Shown one piece after another: positions 63,801-64,000 of a stretch of DNA of 64,000 nt. Every line of letters starts with the position of its first letter. Within the stretch, counting starts at the first letter, position 1. Location: positions 2,233,001 through 2,297,000 of the forward strand of contig NZ_JPOL01000002.1 of the NCBI RefSeq assembly GCF_000733945.1, read 5' to 3'. The stretch is from Flavimarina sp. Hel_I_48. GTDB taxonomy: Bacteria; Bacteroidota; Bacteroidia; Flavobacteriales; Flavobacteriaceae. The translations under genes and the position numbers were made by a program. The notes below the pieces were generated by a model. It did no database searches and had not been told where the DNA came from. It saw only the letters and a program-made list of their open reading frames with translations.

Positions 63801-64000
63801 ATGGATTTACATGTAAACGATACAAAGCAGGAAGTTGCGGAGAATTTTTCAAAGTATTTTAGAAATGCTGCCCACGATACCGATGTTTTTCGGGTGGCAC
63901 TTTCTGGCGGAAGCACACCAAAAATAGTTTTTGACTTTATGGCCGAACATTATAAAGAGGAGGTGGACTGGTCGCGCGTACATTTTTTCTGGGGTGATGA
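63801..64000 (+). CDS. pgl: 6-phosphogluconolactonase, partial (3' end beyond right edge)
   Basis: From ATG 63801 the frame stays open to the window edge, giving 66 residues. VALSGGSTPKIVFDFM and WSRVHFFWGD are hallmarks of the DevB/SOL type 6-phosphogluconolactonase, which hydrolyses the lactone made by Zwf. It starts 42 bases after zwf. The remaining three quarters of the protein lies outside the window. Confidence 0.9.
   Translation, partial: MDLHVNDTKQEVAENFSKYFRNAAHDTDVFRVALSGGSTPKIVFDFMAEHYKEEVDWSRVHFFWGD

Noticed and set aside
1..64000. CRISPR array, prophage or rRNA operon
   Set aside because: No regularly spaced repeats, phage structural gene sets or rRNA sequences were seen.

Overview
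The window looks like chromosome from a member of the Flavobacteriaceae (Bacteroidota). The evidence is low G+C, weak or absent Shine-Dalgarno sequences, promoter sequences of the TTG-N19-TAnnTTTG type, a complete alternative complex III (ACIII) operon followed directly by cytochrome oxidase genes, a DUF2723 (TMEM260-like) membrane glycosyltransferase, short NusA, SPOR and lipoprotein-rich gene content. I cannot name the genus from sequence alone. Most of the window is ordinary core genome. The accessory parts are one IS3-family insertion sequence and one exopolysaccharide locus.

Layout. 1-4.3 kb (minus strand): a small membrane protein running off the left edge, an ExbB/TolQ proton channel, tRNA-Ser(GGA), type I asparaginase, an acyltransferase and a TatD hydrolase. 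4.4-8.4 kb: a retropepsin-like protease, a possible 40-residue membrane protein, a candidate small RNA, an intact IS3-family element and a membrane metallophosphoesterase. 8.5-16.4 kb: a secreted fibre-like protein, a thioredoxin-fold protein without its CxxC, a polysaccharide deacetylase translationally coupled to a DUF2723 protein, tRNA-Gln(TTG), a flavodoxin-reductase-like enzyme and a two-domain universal stress protein. 16.5-21.3 kb: the rimP-nusA-infB operon, with a terminator-like hairpin in its leader. 21.4-34.0 kb: a SPOR protein, then the respiratory operon actABCDEF-coxB-coxA, which takes electrons from quinol through ACIII to cytochrome oxidase. 34.1-39.9 kb: ruvB, a cytochrome P450, queG, and maeB with a phosphotransacetylase domain. 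40.1-44.5 kb: a large CheB-CheR-PAS-histidine kinase protein and a single-domain response regulator.

44.6-56.0 kb holds the most interesting region. Behind a near-ideal promoter lie five tightly packed genes that read as a rearranged Pel-type exopolysaccharide locus: a PelF-like GT4 glycosyltransferase, a PelG-like polytopic transporter, a stand-alone PelA-hydrolase-like (GH114-type) protein, an unrecognised 662-residue membrane protein, and a 1327-residue lipoprotein joining a PelA-type deacetylase, a helical-repeat region and a C-terminal beta-barrel (PelB-like) in one chain. No PelD (c-di-GMP receptor) or PelC is visible. A second GH114-type lipoprotein is transcribed divergently beside it.

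56.0-64.0 kb: an Fpg/Nei glycosylase with an incomplete zinc finger, two lipoprotein hydrolases (GH13 alpha-glucosidase type and carboxylesterase type B), and the oxidative pentose phosphate genes gnd, zwf and a truncated pgl, which together convert glucose-6-phosphate to ribulose-5-phosphate with NADPH production. All functional names are from motif reading; no database search was run.
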